A stretch of 64,000 nt of DNA from Halobaculum sp. MBLA0143 (lineage in GTDB: Archaea; Halobacteriota; Halobacteria; Halobacteriales; Haloferacaceae): contig NZ_JBGKAC010000001.1 in assembly GCF_041361465.1 (NCBI RefSeq), positions 2,728,001 through 2,792,000 of the forward strand, read 5' to 3'. Below, in pieces: positions 1 to 8,389 of the stretch. The stretch's first letter is position 1. Each line of letters begins with the position of its first letter. Under the pieces are notes generated by a model. It did not search any database. It saw only the letters and a list, made by a program, of their open reading frames with translations, and was not told the DNA's origin. The position numbers and the translations under genes are program-made.

Positions 1-328
1 GGAATTCGTGACGAGCGACCAGATCCGCCACGAGCGCACCCTCGTCCACACTCTCCGGAACCCACATCTCCACCTCGCGCCGCCCAGTCTCACCCTCACT
101 TTCGTACTCCAGCGTGATCTCCGCAGACTCCGCGCCGGCGGCGATCAGCGACTCCACGCGCTCGCTGTGGCGCTCGATCCGCGTCGGATCGATTCCGATC
201 TCGGTCGCCTCCAGCAGCGAGGTCTTCCCAGAGTTGTTCCGGCCCGTCAGGACCGTCACCTGGCCGGGGTCGAACGCCAGCGAGGAGACGCCCTTGAAAT
301 CGGACACCTCGACGTGGGTCAGCTTCAC
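1..328 (-). CDS. AAA/SMC-like ATPase, N-terminal part only (runs off the window)
   Basis: The visible N-terminal part starts with a GTG at 328 and reads MKLTHVEVSDFKGV. A P-loop follows (GRNNSGKTSLLEA) about 31 residues in. This arrangement, a short beta strand leading to an FKG/FRN-type turn and then a Walker A with GxNNSGKT, is typical of SMC/RecF/OLD-like ATPases that act on DNA. The C-terminal part lies outside the window, so the subfamily and any nuclease or coiled-coil domain cannot be judged. Confident about the P-loop class, not about the role. Confidence 0.75.
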   Translation of the reverse strand, partial: MKLTHVEVSDFKGVSSLAFDPGQVTVLTGRNNSGKTSLLEATEIGIDPTRIERHSERVESLIAAGAESAEITLEYESEGETGRREVEMWVPESVDEGALVADLVARHEF

Positions 329-404
329 GGCTGTTGTTCGGTACTCCGTCGTCGCACAGTGTAAACCTCGGCCCACGAGCGGAGGCAACGCGGCGAAACG
401 GCAG

Positions 405-1163
405 TCACTCCCCGGCGCACTCGCTCGCCAGCCGCCCCAACACCGGAATCTCCTCCAACCGCTCGTCCTCCAGCGCGTCCCAGTCGATCCCGGTCGGCCG
501 ACAGAACTCGCGGTCGTCGTCGCCGGGCGTCAGCGTCCGCTCGGGCGTGCAGACCACGTCCACGGGTACGTCGTGACGGTCGAACGACGCCGCCGGCGCC
601 GTGCGGACCTGCGACTCGTGGATCGTGGTGGCGACGGTCGTCTCGTCGTCGACGGCGTCGAACGCCGACAGCACGGCGAACTCCAGGTCGCTGTACCCCT
701 CGCCCTTCCCGATCCGGCCGCCGTCGGGCGTCACGAGGACGCTCCCGGAGACGATCAAATCGACGTGTGACACCGCCTCCGGCGCGACCGGGTCGCCGTA
801 CTCGGAGATCCCCGAGACGGTCGTGGCGTCGTCGATCTCGTCGGGCGGGATCGCGGCCGGATCGAGTTCGAGGAACGGCTCCGGCTCGCGTAGGCGCGGG
901 ACGGCAGCGTAGACGGTCTTGCCCGCCCGCAGCGCCGCGCGCCGCACCGGGAGCTGCGGGGCGTCCGGGTTCGCCTTCACCGTCTCGGCCGTCTCCCAGG
1001 CCGTCGTCTCCTGGAGTCGGTCGGCGGCCGCGTCCGCCCCGGCGAAGTTCGGGATGCGGCCGTGTGGCGGGAACGGGAACCGCGCCTCGCCGGCGTCTTC
1101 GAGGTGGTCCCAGACGCGCTCGCGGAGGGTGTCTTTGTCCGTGGTGTCGTGGTCGTCGGTCAC
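405..1163 (-). CDS. 5-formyltetrahydrofolate cyclo-ligase family protein
   Basis: Predicted cytosolic protein of 252 residues. It resembles the 5-formyl-THF cyclo-ligase (MTHFS) family: an early segment rich in Phe-Pro (RFPFPPHGRIPNFAGAD), a central segment VSHVDLIVSGSVLVTPDGGRIGKGEGYSDLE, and the family's ATP-side signature GRIGKGEGYSDLE (about residues 150–162 from this start). The family makes 5,10-methenyl-THF from 5-formyl-THF. Haloarchaeal members are divergent and their substrate is not proven. The GTG at 1163 was chosen because the longer reading frame adds a low-complexity, non-conserved leader. The gene runs away from the partial ATPase on the same strand. Confidence 0.8.
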   Translation of the reverse strand: MTDDHDTTDKDTLRERVWDHLEDAGEARFPFPPHGRIPNFAGADAAADRLQETTAWETAETVKANPDAPQLPVRRAALRAGKTVYAAVPRLREPEPFLELDPAAIPPDEIDDATTVSGISEYGDPVAPEAVSHVDLIVSGSVLVTPDGGRIGKGEGYSDLEFAVLSAFDAVDDETTVATTIHESQVRTAPAASFDRHDVPVDVVCTPERTLTPGDDDREFCRPTGIDWDALEDERLEEIPVLGRLASECAGE

Positions 1164-1378
1164 GGGTAATCTTCTGGGCGGGAAGTCATACGTACGCTGA
1201 TCGAGTGCTACCACTCTACAGATGAACACCAACATCAGCGAGATTCACATCTACCCGGGCTATGCGATTGGGTTTAACAGTGAGTTTCGGCCAGATGAGT
1301 CGTCCACAGTGTTATGAATTAACTGGTGGACCGAACTTCAACGGTGGAGATAAGTGCGATGGCACATACAGTACGTGT

Positions 1379-1663
1379 ATGCCGCGAACCGAAGAGATGG
1401 AGTTCGAGGTGGTGGGTAGTGAGAACAACCACCTGTGGTTCCGTGTCCTCTACGGATCAGACAAGGGGATGCGTGTCTCCGTCCCGGTTCGCCACCCAGA
1501 GTACGATACCAGTGAGATTTCGATCCTCAACAAACTCACTGAAGGAGACATTGTAGCTGCGACTCTGATCAACGAGAACGGAGAGTATGCCGGTTGGCGG
1601 GTCGAGTCGATTCGGACGACCTCGCCCGATTCGGACGTAACTGCCCCTTCGACCGCAGACTAA
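1379..1663 (+). CDS. Small hypothetical protein, predicted beta-rich
   Basis: I do not recognise a family. From the ATG at 1379 it is 94 residues, begins MPRTEEMEFEVVGSENNHLWF, and alternates short beta-like stretches (FEVVG, LWFRVLYG, MRVSVPV, DIVAATLI, YAGWRVESI), consistent with a small OB or beta-barrel domain. An upstream in-frame start at 1262 exists but would add a Cys-rich leader. The codon composition is less GC-rich than in neighbouring genes. Its stop codon abuts the stop of the convergent membrane-protein gene with no base between. Existence likely, function unknown. Confidence 0.55.
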   Translation: MPRTEEMEFEVVGSENNHLWFRVLYGSDKGMRVSVPVRHPEYDTSEISILNKLTEGDIVAATLINENGEYAGWRVESIRTTSPDSDVTAPSTAD

Positions 1664-2719
1664 CTACTTTCCCTCGGAGTCGTCGTGATTGGGTTCAGCG
1701 TTGCTGTCCAGCTCTGTCCGCTCGCGAGAGACACGGTGACGAAACTCCGTCGGGAGTTCACTCTGCTCCGACTCAATAGCAACCGCGTAGTCGGTAAACA
1801 GGTACTCAACGAAGTCCTCCGCCTGTGATTCGTACGATCGGTTTGCTAAGAGTGTAGCGAACACGGCAGGGACGAGTAGCTGCCACGCTTCCGCCCACGA
1901 CTGGTATACGTTTGGAGTGTTGTATTTCCAGCAGATATCCGAGTTTCCGAGTAGTACAAAACATTTTGAGAATTCCGATCCCTCGAAACAGAAAACGAGT
2001 AGTGTCGAAAGAGCGATCAAACCACTGAACCACCACATGGCGATCCAACTGCCCCGGTAGAAGTTTCGCAGTGCTTGGATTCGAACTGCACGGTTGGGTG
2101 CGGCCTCCGAGTCGACCTTGCTGATCATCAGGTGATAAAGCACTTGAAAGTCGTCGAAGTCGGGCGAAACACCGTGTGCGTCGACGAGGTGTTGCCGGAT
2201 GCTTCCAGTAAGCACTGCATCGTCTAGCTCTCGCCCTTCTGGAGGGCCTGCCCACCCGACGAGTGGGTCGAGAAGCGCCCTACTGTAACGACGGTGGGCC
2301 AACAACCCAACCTTCTCTTGCAAACCGGACCTGTCGGTCGTGTCGCCGGCATCGGATTTGTTCTCTTTGTTATCATCAGATTCGTTTTCTGTAGAGAGGT
2401 CTGTCGTGGAGTCGATTGTCAGGTCGAACGTCTCACGATTGCCAGTTGCGACAGAGGCGTGGCGCTGAATAAACCCACCAATCACGAATGCACCAATTAG
2501 CGACACCCCGATCGCAACGACTCCAACGTCCTGAACGCTGACGTGTGAAAATCCGTAGATCCCTCCGAGAAGAATCAGCCCGGGAATTAGATTCCCGAGA
2601 AGGTCGTATGCGGTCAGACCTCGAAAGTATCGCCCGAAAGTAGACACGTTGGATGTAATCTTACGTTTCTGCGTGTCAACAGTTTCGGTTCTGGTCGAGG
2701 AATGATTCTGATACGACAC
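1664..2719 (-). CDS. Hypothetical membrane protein, about four transmembrane helices
   Basis: About 351 residues from the GTG at 2719 (a start further in, near VSTFGRYFRG, is also possible). Hydrophobic helices are visible at LLGNLIPGLILLGGIYGF, VVAIGVSLIGAFVIGGF, WIAMWWFSGLIALSTLLVF and LLVPAVFATLLA, with a Ser/Asp/Lys-rich loop between the first and second pairs (around residues 100–140) and a polar C-terminal tail. No catalytic motif is seen. AT content is clearly above that of the flanking genes, which suggests recent acquisition. The open frame extends upstream to 3187 but that part opposes the UbiA gene and looks non-coding. Confidence 0.6.
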   Translation of the reverse strand: MSYQNHSSTRTETVDTQKRKITSNVSTFGRYFRGLTAYDLLGNLIPGLILLGGIYGFSHVSVQDVGVVAIGVSLIGAFVIGGFIQRHASVATGNRETFDLTIDSTTDLSTENESDDNKENKSDAGDTTDRSGLQEKVGLLAHRRYSRALLDPLVGWAGPPEGRELDDAVLTGSIRQHLVDAHGVSPDFDDFQVLYHLMISKVDSEAAPNRAVRIQALRNFYRGSWIAMWWFSGLIALSTLLVFCFEGSEFSKCFVLLGNSDICWKYNTPNVYQSWAEAWQLLVPAVFATLLANRSYESQAEDFVEYLFTDYAVAIESEQSELPTEFRHRVSRERTELDSNAEPNHDDSEGK

Positions 2720-2782
2720 TTCTAGCACAGAGAGTGCACACTCGTCGTGGCACTTAACCACACGACACGCCACTGTACGTGC

Positions 2783-4045
2783 GTGACAGTAGCACGCGAC
2801 GCGGCCGGTCCGGCCGCGGCTCTCCGCGCGTTCGCCTCGCAGGTCCACCCGGTGTTCATGCTGCCGCCGTTGGCGGGGTCGGTGTTCGGCGCGGTGCTGG
2901 CGGCGGGGACGGTGCCGGACCTGGGCGGGTCGTTCGAGCCGGTCGCGGCCGCGGTCCACGTCGCGGCGATGTTCTTCGCGGTGTACACCGCCCACGTCAA
3001 GGACGGCTACGTGGACTTCTACCGCCGCGAGGAAGACGACGACCACCCGTTGTCGGAGTGGGGCTGTCGGGCGGGGCTCGTCGGCGCGGCGGTCGGATTC
3101 TTCGCGGCGCTCGCGGGCGTGACGCTGTTGGGCGGCCCGGTCGCGGCCGCGCTCGCGCTGCCGACGTGGGTCGTCGGCTACCTCCACGCCCCGCAGTTGG
3201 ACACGAATCCGGTGACAGCCACCGGGGGGTACCCGGTCGGGATCGCGCTGTGTATCCTCGGCGGGTACGCCGTCCAGACCGGCGGGCTGGCGGCCGCGCC
3301 GGTCGCGTTCGCGGGGGTGTTCCTCGCAGTTCTCACCGGCGTGAAGGTGATCGACGACGCGACGGACTACGAATACGACCGGTCCATCGACAAGCGGACG
3401 GTCGCGGTCGTGTTGGGTCGGGAACGGTCGCGTCGGCTGGCGTACGGGCTGATGGGGTTGGGACTGTTCGCCGTCGTCGCGTTCACCGTCGACGGACTGT
3501 TCCCGCCGGCGTCACCCGCGGGTGGGCTGGCGTTCGCCGTCGTGGCCGTGCTGGCGGCCGACCGCGACCCGAAGACGGCGACGATGCTGCTCGTCCGCGG
3601 GGCGTACCTCCTGTTGGCCGGGCTGGTCGTCGCCGTGTTCTTCCGCCCGCTCGCGGGCGTCCCGTTGCCGGACGTGACCGTCCTCGGACCGTACACCTAC
3701 CTGGCGACGGAGGTCGTGTTCGGGAGCGCCGCGTTCGCGTTGTTGACGCGGGCGGGGGCCGTGCGGCGCGCCCTGACGACCGTCGCCGCGCTCTACCCGG
3801 TCGCGTACCTCTGGGACTGGTACACGCTCACCGTCGGTGTGTTCGCCATCCCGATGCGGACGGGCGTGGAGCTGTTGGGTATCCCGTTGGAGGAACACCT
3901 GTTCATGCTGGTGGTGCCGGCGTTCGTCCTCGGGATCCACGAGACGATCTACGGCGACGGTCGGCCAGAACGAGCCACCGACGACGAGCGAGAACGGGGG
4001 CCGGAGCCGGAGCCGGACGCTTCGGTGACGGAGACGCTGGACTGA
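2783..4045 (+). CDS. UbiA-type prenyltransferase fused to a lycopene-cyclase-like domain
   Basis: About 420 residues, polytopic membrane protein. The N-terminal ~270 residues look like the UbiA prenyltransferase superfamily: a first acidic motif in AHVKDGYVDFY and a second in KVIDDATDYEYD, each followed by membrane helices. After a proline-rich linker the last ~120 residues resemble one half of a CrtY/CarR-type lycopene cyclase, including the PLEEHLF signature (GIPLEEHLFMLV). In haloarchaea both families act in C40/C50 carotenoid synthesis from lycopene, so a carotenoid or related isoprenoid role is a reasonable inference. GTG at 2783 chosen; an ATG-type start at 2747 lies upstream. Stop codon abuts the convergent gene. 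Confidence 0.75.
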   Translation: MTVARDAAGPAAALRAFASQVHPVFMLPPLAGSVFGAVLAAGTVPDLGGSFEPVAAAVHVAAMFFAVYTAHVKDGYVDFYRREEDDDHPLSEWGCRAGLVGAAVGFFAALAGVTLLGGPVAAALALPTWVVGYLHAPQLDTNPVTATGGYPVGIALCILGGYAVQTGGLAAAPVAFAGVFLAVLTGVKVIDDATDYEYDRSIDKRTVAVVLGRERSRRLAYGLMGLGLFAVVAFTVDGLFPPASPAGGLAFAVVAVLAADRDPKTATMLLVRGAYLLLAGLVVAVFFRPLAGVPLPDVTVLGPYTYLATEVVFGSAAFALLTRAGAVRRALTTVAALYPVAYLWDWYTLTVGVFAIPMRTGVELLGIPLEEHLFMLVVPAFVLGIHETIYGDGRPERATDDERERGPEPEPDASVTETLD

Positions 4046-5074
4046 CTACCGGGGCGTCCACTCCTCGCAGGCGTCCATGTCCTCCATCACCTCGTCGTGG
4101 TAGCCGCAGTACGGCTGCATCCCGTCCTCGGTGCGGACGTACTGGAAGTGGGCGCAGCTGCCGCAGTAGGTGTCGGCCGGCGACCCCGTCGCGTCCGGCT
4201 CGCCGCTCGGGCCGCCCCTGTTCGTCGGACCACTCGGGGCGCCAGGACCGCCGGAGCCACCCGTCCCGCCGGTGTCCGTCGAACCGCTCGGACCGCTCGG
4301 GCCACGCGGACCGCCGGGCGACGACGCGCCGCCGACGCGGTCGACGCCCGTGTCGGTCGTGTCGTCGTCTCTCTCCCGGAGCCCGGTGATCCCCGCCGGC
4401 GTCGCGCCGCCGTCGCTGGCGCCGGCGCCGACCCCCCCGTCGTCCGCGACGTGGGCGTCGGCTCGGTTGGTCTGGGTCTCGACTTCACCGTCCGGGGTGT
4501 CGCCGAAGAAGCCGACGCCGCCGGTCGTCGCCGACTCCTCGTTCTCCAGCTTCGACTTCGACACCTCGATGGTCTTCGTCTCGCCGCCACGGTTCACCTC
4601 GAGCTCCACCGTCCCGCCGGGGTCGTTGCGGGACGTGAAGTTGGCGACGCCGACGAACAGACACCAGAACGCCGTGATGACGCCCAGGAAGTACACCGCG
4701 ATGGTCTGGAGCGTGAGGTCGCCGGGCGCACAGTTGGCGCCGGCCCACCGACAGGGGTAGGCGTGTGCGAACAACGACACGCCCAACAACGAGACGCCGG
4801 CACCGACGACCGCCGCCGCCCGGGTCACCCGTCCGGCCGGCAACACGGCGAACACGCCCAGGAACACCGCCGGCACACCCACGCCGGCCAACACACCCGC
4901 GAGCCACCGCGCGCGTCGAATCGTCTCTATCGACCCCGTCTGTGTCGTTGCGGCGGCGATGGCGACGACGACGGACAACGAGCCCGCGAGGAACATTCCC
5001 ACCCCGAGGTAGAGTCGGCGCAGGTCGGCCGTCTCGCCGACCTTCCCCTCGTACACGTCCGCGAGGCTGGTCAT
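4046..5074 (-). CDS. Membrane protein with Gly/Pro/Ser-rich linker and C-terminal Cys-rich (zinc-binding-like) domain
   Basis: From ATG 5074 the protein has 342 residues. The N-terminal half has four hydrophobic helices (LYLGVGMFLAGSLSVVVAIAA, LAGVLAGVGVPAVFLGVFAVL, AAAVVGAGVSLLGVSLFA, TIAVYFLGVITAFWCLFVGVA). A long, low-complexity, Gly/Pro/Ser/Thr-rich stretch follows (about 225–295), and the C-terminus carries Cys residues in YCGSCAHF and PYCGYHDEVM...CEEW, a likely zinc knuckle. This is the architecture of a conserved haloarchaeal family (DUF7139-like, from memory). Function unknown. The ATG was preferred over an upstream start at 5101 because it directly precedes a conserved-looking SLADVYEGKVGE segment. 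Confidence 0.7.
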   Translation of the reverse strand: MTSLADVYEGKVGETADLRRLYLGVGMFLAGSLSVVVAIAAATTQTGSIETIRRARWLAGVLAGVGVPAVFLGVFAVLPAGRVTRAAAVVGAGVSLLGVSLFAHAYPCRWAGANCAPGDLTLQTIAVYFLGVITAFWCLFVGVANFTSRNDPGGTVELEVNRGGETKTIEVSKSKLENEESATTGGVGFFGDTPDGEVETQTNRADAHVADDGGVGAGASDGGATPAGITGLRERDDDTTDTGVDRVGGASSPGGPRGPSGPSGSTDTGGTGGSGGPGAPSGPTNRGGPSGEPDATGSPADTYCGSCAHFQYVRTEDGMQPYCGYHDEVMEDMDACEEWTPR

Positions 5075-5193
5075 ACGGTTCGATACGACTCCCTCCCACA
5101 AAACACTGCGTCAGACGCTCGCACGACACCGCCGACAATCCGGGTCGGCACGGACCGGAAGGCATTACACCGGGCGACCGCGAACCGCGAGGT

Positions 5194-5481
5194 ATGAGCG
5201 ACGACGACGGCGACGAGGCGGAGCCGGCGGTGGAACTCGGCGAGGGGCCGGACGTGGAGGGCGCTCCCGTCGCACGGGTCGCCTCCCGGCTCACCTGGCC
5301 CCAGGAGCGCTCCCGCATCGAAGACAAGGAGGGCGACGCCGTGATCCGGACACCCGACGGTCCACGGGAACTGTCGGCCGTGCTGGCGGACGTCGAAGAG
5401 ACGTACTTCGACCGACGGCAGGCGTTCCTGGCCGAGGTACGGGACGTGATCGGCCACGGCCCCGTCGAGACCGCCGAGTGA
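5194..5481 (+). CDS. DUF5789-like small haloarchaeal protein
   Basis: 95 residues from ATG 5194: a short acidic leader (MSDDDGDEAEPAVELGEGPD) and then a compact domain with RLTWPQERSRIEDKEGD, IRTPDGPREL and a helical C-terminus (VEETYFDRRQAFLAEVRDVIGHG). This matches a family found throughout haloarchaea whose biochemical role is unknown. A longer in-frame ORF starting at 4765 covers the neighbouring antisense gene and is a shadow. Divergent from the membrane protein at 4046–5074 with about 120 bp between. Confidence 0.75.
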   Translation: MSDDDGDEAEPAVELGEGPDVEGAPVARVASRLTWPQERSRIEDKEGDAVIRTPDGPRELSAVLADVEETYFDRRQAFLAEVRDVIGHGPVETAE

Positions 5482-5523
5482 GCGGGCCGAAAGAGCCGAG
5501 TCGTCCCGCGACGACCGACCACC

Positions 5524-5889
5524 GTGAGCGAGAAGGTGGACCTCGCAGACGGCTTCGACAGCTTCGACGAACAGTGGGCGCCCCGGCTCGCTGCCGCGCC
5601 GAACGACCACACGGTGAAGCTCGCCCGCATCGAAGGGGCGTTCGTCTGGCACAGCCACCCGGACAGCGACGAGCTGTTTCTGGTCCGGGACGGTCGCGTC
5701 AGGATCGAACTGCGCGACCGTGACGACGTGACCCTGGAGACCGACCAACTGTTCGTCGTCCCGGCGGGCGTCGAGCACCGTCCGGTCGCCGACGGGGAAG
5801 CGGAGATCCTCCTGTTCGAGGCGGCAGACGTAGTCAACACCGGCGACGCCGACACCGACCGGACGAGCGAGACCGTCCCGTTGGAGTAG
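5524..5889 (+). CDS. Cupin-domain protein
   Basis: 121 residues from a GTG start. A single small cupin beta-barrel: first metal-site motif region FVWHSHPDSDELFLVRDGRV (H-x-H-x6-E, with G at the end), second motif QLFVVPAGVEHRPV (P-x-G-x-x-H). The two His of motif 1, the Glu and the His of motif 2 are all present, so metal binding is expected. Substrate unknown; the C-terminal tail is acidic and probably disordered. It follows the DUF5789-like gene by 42 bp on the same strand. Its TAG stop abuts the stop of the convergent gene. Confidence 0.85.
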   Translation: MSEKVDLADGFDSFDEQWAPRLAAAPNDHTVKLARIEGAFVWHSHPDSDELFLVRDGRVRIELRDRDDVTLETDQLFVVPAGVEHRPVADGEAEILLFEAADVVNTGDADTDRTSETVPLE

Positions 5890-6633
5890 CTACTCGCGGA
5901 GTCGGCTGCCGAGTCGGCGACGTTCTCGCCGGAGGAGCCCCTCCCAGACGGACAACAACGCCGAGTTCAGCCGGTAGCTGACGTTCACGTCCCGGACCCA
6001 GGCGTCGTCGCCGAACAACGCGAACTGCGCCCGACGGGCTCGCTGTGACAGGGTCTCCCGTCGGCCGGCGTACGCCGCGGCCGACTCGCGCAGCGTCTCC
6101 GTCAGGAGGTCGTCGGGGACGGACAGCCCACAGGTCGTCGCCACGTCCCGGAACCACTCGACGTGGAGCACGGCGTCCGCCAGGAGGAATCGCTCGGCGA
6201 ACCCCAGTTCCGGGACGACACTCGACAGTCGTTCGTCGTCGACACGGACGGCCTCGGGTGTCGAGAAGGACGGGCGCGAGACCGTCCGGTCGGCGCGGTC
6301 GGCGTACGGGGCCGCGACCCGAGACAGCCGGCGGTCCGCGAGCGCGATCGGTCCGGCCAGCAGCGCCCGGTACCAGCCGGGCGTCCACCGGAGGAACGGC
6401 CGGGCGAAGGCGGCGTCACCCAGCAACACCGCCGCGATCGTCCGGGCGAGCGGCGGCGACACGTCCGTCCGGTCGTCGCGCATCGCCGCCGTTCCTCGTT
6501 CGAGGTGGTCCGGGAGCGGTCCGGGGTCGACGTCGAGCGCCCGGGCGACACGGAGCGTGTACTCCGTGCCGGCGCGGAACCAGTCGGCGAAGTCGGCCGG
6601 CGAGGTCAGCGAGACGAGCGGGCGGAGTGTCAC
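5890..6633 (-). CDS. Hypothetical haloarchaeal protein, mostly helical
   Basis: 247 residues from the GTG at 6633 (MTLRPLVSLTSPADFADW). I do not recognise the family. Predicted largely alpha-helical and Arg/Ala-rich, with segments such as YTLRVARALDVDPGPLPDHLERG, RTIAAVLLGDAAFARPFL and FAERFLLADAVLHVEWFRDVA. No transmembrane helix or catalytic motif is obvious. The longer reading frame (to 6741) would overlap the AI-2E-type gene upstream on the same strand and has a low-complexity leader, so the internal start is preferred. The two genes are 22 bp apart and probably co-transcribed. Confidence 0.65.
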   Translation of the reverse strand: MTLRPLVSLTSPADFADWFRAGTEYTLRVARALDVDPGPLPDHLERGTAAMRDDRTDVSPPLARTIAAVLLGDAAFARPFLRWTPGWYRALLAGPIALADRRLSRVAAPYADRADRTVSRPSFSTPEAVRVDDERLSSVVPELGFAERFLLADAVLHVEWFRDVATTCGLSVPDDLLTETLRESAAAYAGRRETLSQRARRAQFALFGDDAWVRDVNVSYRLNSALLSVWEGLLRRERRRLGSRLRE

Positions 6634-6655
6634 GAGCGGGGTTGGCTCGCCGGCG

Positions 6656-7900
6656 TCAGGTGTCTGTCGATCCCTGGCCTCGCCCCGTGTCGGTGTCGTC
6701 GCGGGTCGTCGTGTCGTCGGTTGCGAGGTCGATGTCGTCACCGCTGTCGTCGTCCGTCTGCTCGTCTGTCGACGGGTCGCCGTCGGCCAACGGGTCGGTG
6801 CCGATCTCGACGCCCTCGTCGGACTCCGGGACGAACGCGGAGCCGTCCGCGAGATCCGGCAGAACGTGTTTGAGGAACTGGACGCCGGAGACGACGATCA
6901 ACGGACCGAGGAACAACCCGTACCACCCGAAGTACGCCGCCCCGAGCACGTAGCCGAACAAGACGAGCCCGGAGTGGAGCGACCGGCCAGAGACGTACGG
7001 CCGGACGACCGTCTGCGGGAGGATGTCCAGGAACAGGAACGCGACGACCAGGAACGCGACGGGGAAGCCGAGCCAGGCGTCCGTGCGGAGCGCGTTCCAG
7101 AACAGGACGGCCGTGACGGGGACGTACACGAGCTTCCCGACGACGATGGGGACGAACGTGGCGAGCCCGGTGAGGACACCCAACAACGTCGGCACCGGCG
7201 GCGACACGGCCGTCGGCGCGATCAGGTCGTAGGCGTTGTACACCGCGACGGAGGCGATCGTCACGCCGACGACAGTGAGGACGTTCCCGAAGTACACCGT
7301 CTCCAGGTCGGCGTCGACCCCCCGGAGGAAGACGTGCGCCGTGGAGTCGCCGGCAGCCACCTCCGACCGGAACCACTCCTCGACGCGGTGCCCGTCTCGC
7401 AGCAGGAAGAAGGTGAGTGCCAGCGCGAGCGACAGGCGGAGCAACACGCCGCCGACGAACCCGACGGTGCCGAGCACGGTCGCCAGCCCGTCCTGGAGGT
7501 TGGCCACCTGGAACTGCGACAGCAGCGTCGTCGGGTCGTCGAGAGCGTTCGTGACCGCCGTCGGCTCGCGGACGAACTCCGACAGCACGCGCTGTGCGGT
7601 CTCCGTACCGAACGCCGCCAGCAGCCCCTGGACGGCCAGCCCGGTGCCGTACAGCAGGATCGCCAGGAGCGGTACCGCTGCGACGAGCACGGTCGCCACC
7701 GCCGTCTCGACCGTGCTGTCCGTGTACGGCGCCAACCGACGGTAGATCGGTCGGACGGCGTAGTAGACGAACAGCCCGAACACGAGCGTCCCGACGAACG
7801 CTCGGACGACGAAGCCGACGACGGCTGCCAGCACCAGCGCCACGATCCACCACCCCGCGCGCCGCCGGTCGATCCCGGCGCTCGTCACCGTGTCACCCAT
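6656..7900 (-). CDS. AI-2E family transporter (PerM/YdiK-like permease)
   Basis: 414 residues from ATG 7900. It shows the eight-helix layout of the family: an N-terminal hairpin (WWIVALVLAAVVGFVVRAFV, LVFGLFVYYAVRPIYRRL), a third helix, a long soluble loop (about 105–160), then a C-terminal helix bundle with LRLSLALALTFFLLRDG, FVPIVVGKLVYVPVTAVLFWNAL, FLVVAFLFLDILPQTVVRPYVSG and GLVLFGYVLGAAYFGWYGLFLGPL. The segment DILPQTVVRPYVSG is characteristic of the family. Some members export AI-2 or act as Na+/H+ antiporters; the substrate here is unknown. The C-terminal 75 residues are acidic and disordered. Confidence 0.85.
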   Translation of the reverse strand: MGDTVTSAGIDRRRAGWWIVALVLAAVVGFVVRAFVGTLVFGLFVYYAVRPIYRRLAPYTDSTVETAVATVLVAAVPLLAILLYGTGLAVQGLLAAFGTETAQRVLSEFVREPTAVTNALDDPTTLLSQFQVANLQDGLATVLGTVGFVGGVLLRLSLALALTFFLLRDGHRVEEWFRSEVAAGDSTAHVFLRGVDADLETVYFGNVLTVVGVTIASVAVYNAYDLIAPTAVSPPVPTLLGVLTGLATFVPIVVGKLVYVPVTAVLFWNALRTDAWLGFPVAFLVVAFLFLDILPQTVVRPYVSGRSLHSGLVLFGYVLGAAYFGWYGLFLGPLIVVSGVQFLKHVLPDLADGSAFVPESDEGVEIGTDPLADGDPSTDEQTDDDSGDDIDLATDDTTTRDDTDTGRGQGSTDT

Positions 7901-8068
7901 TCGCTCGACACGTCGACACCCCACCACTTCACAGTTCGGTCCGGCCGTCGCCGACTGTGACGGCCGGCGGGCTCACGCTCCGTGACGGGGGATCGACCCG
8001 AAACGGTGGGGCGGAGACGGGGGACTCCCGTCAGTTTTATTTTGTCGTGTTCGTCTACGTCCGAACGG

Positions 8069-8203
8069 GTGGTCACAGTGCCAGTCGCTCCGCACTACCC
8101 CTCCGACGAACCCGACAGAGAGCGTCGTGCGCCGGACATCGGCGACGTAGTCGATCGGATTCTGGATCGTGAGGACCCGTCGCCAGTGGTGGCTAGGACG
8201 TGA
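8069..8203 (+). CDS. Possible very small protein (44 aa), uncertain
   Basis: A GTG-started frame encoding MVTVPVAPHYPSDEPDRE and ending in a helix IGDVVDRILDRE. The helix resembles by eye the first helix of gas-vesicle GvpA/J proteins, but nothing else of that family follows. It lies just upstream of the 36-bp repeats in a spacer otherwise without genes. It could be a small gene, a remnant or chance. Confidence 0.25.
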   Translation: MVTVPVAPHYPSDEPDRERRAPDIGDVVDRILDREDPSPVVART

Positions 8204-8310
8204 CGGCCGGCCACTCCCGCCGGCTGTCTCGGAGCGTGACAGTCGGCCACTCCCGCCGGCTGTCTCGGAGCGTGACAGTCGGCCACTCCCGCCGACTGTC
8301 TCGGCCACCG
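8203..8310. repeat. 36-bp tandem repeat, about three copies
   Basis: Three consecutive units of about 36 bp, each with ggccactcccgccgg followed by ctgtctcgg; the first two are near identical and the third diverges at its end. They lie in the spacer between the AI-2E-type gene and the HAH_0734-like gene. No protein in any frame looks real across them. Confidence 0.8.
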
Positions 8311-8389
8311 ACGACTCCGAACCCGACCGACAGCCGCCGCTCCGCGGCGAGTCGAAACGCTTAGCAGTCGACTCCGGCAACGCGCGAGT

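Noticed and set aside
2085-2110. ggattcgaactgcac, tRNA T-arm-like stretch
   Set aside because: It lies inside a coding frame and has no acceptor or anticodon arm around it.
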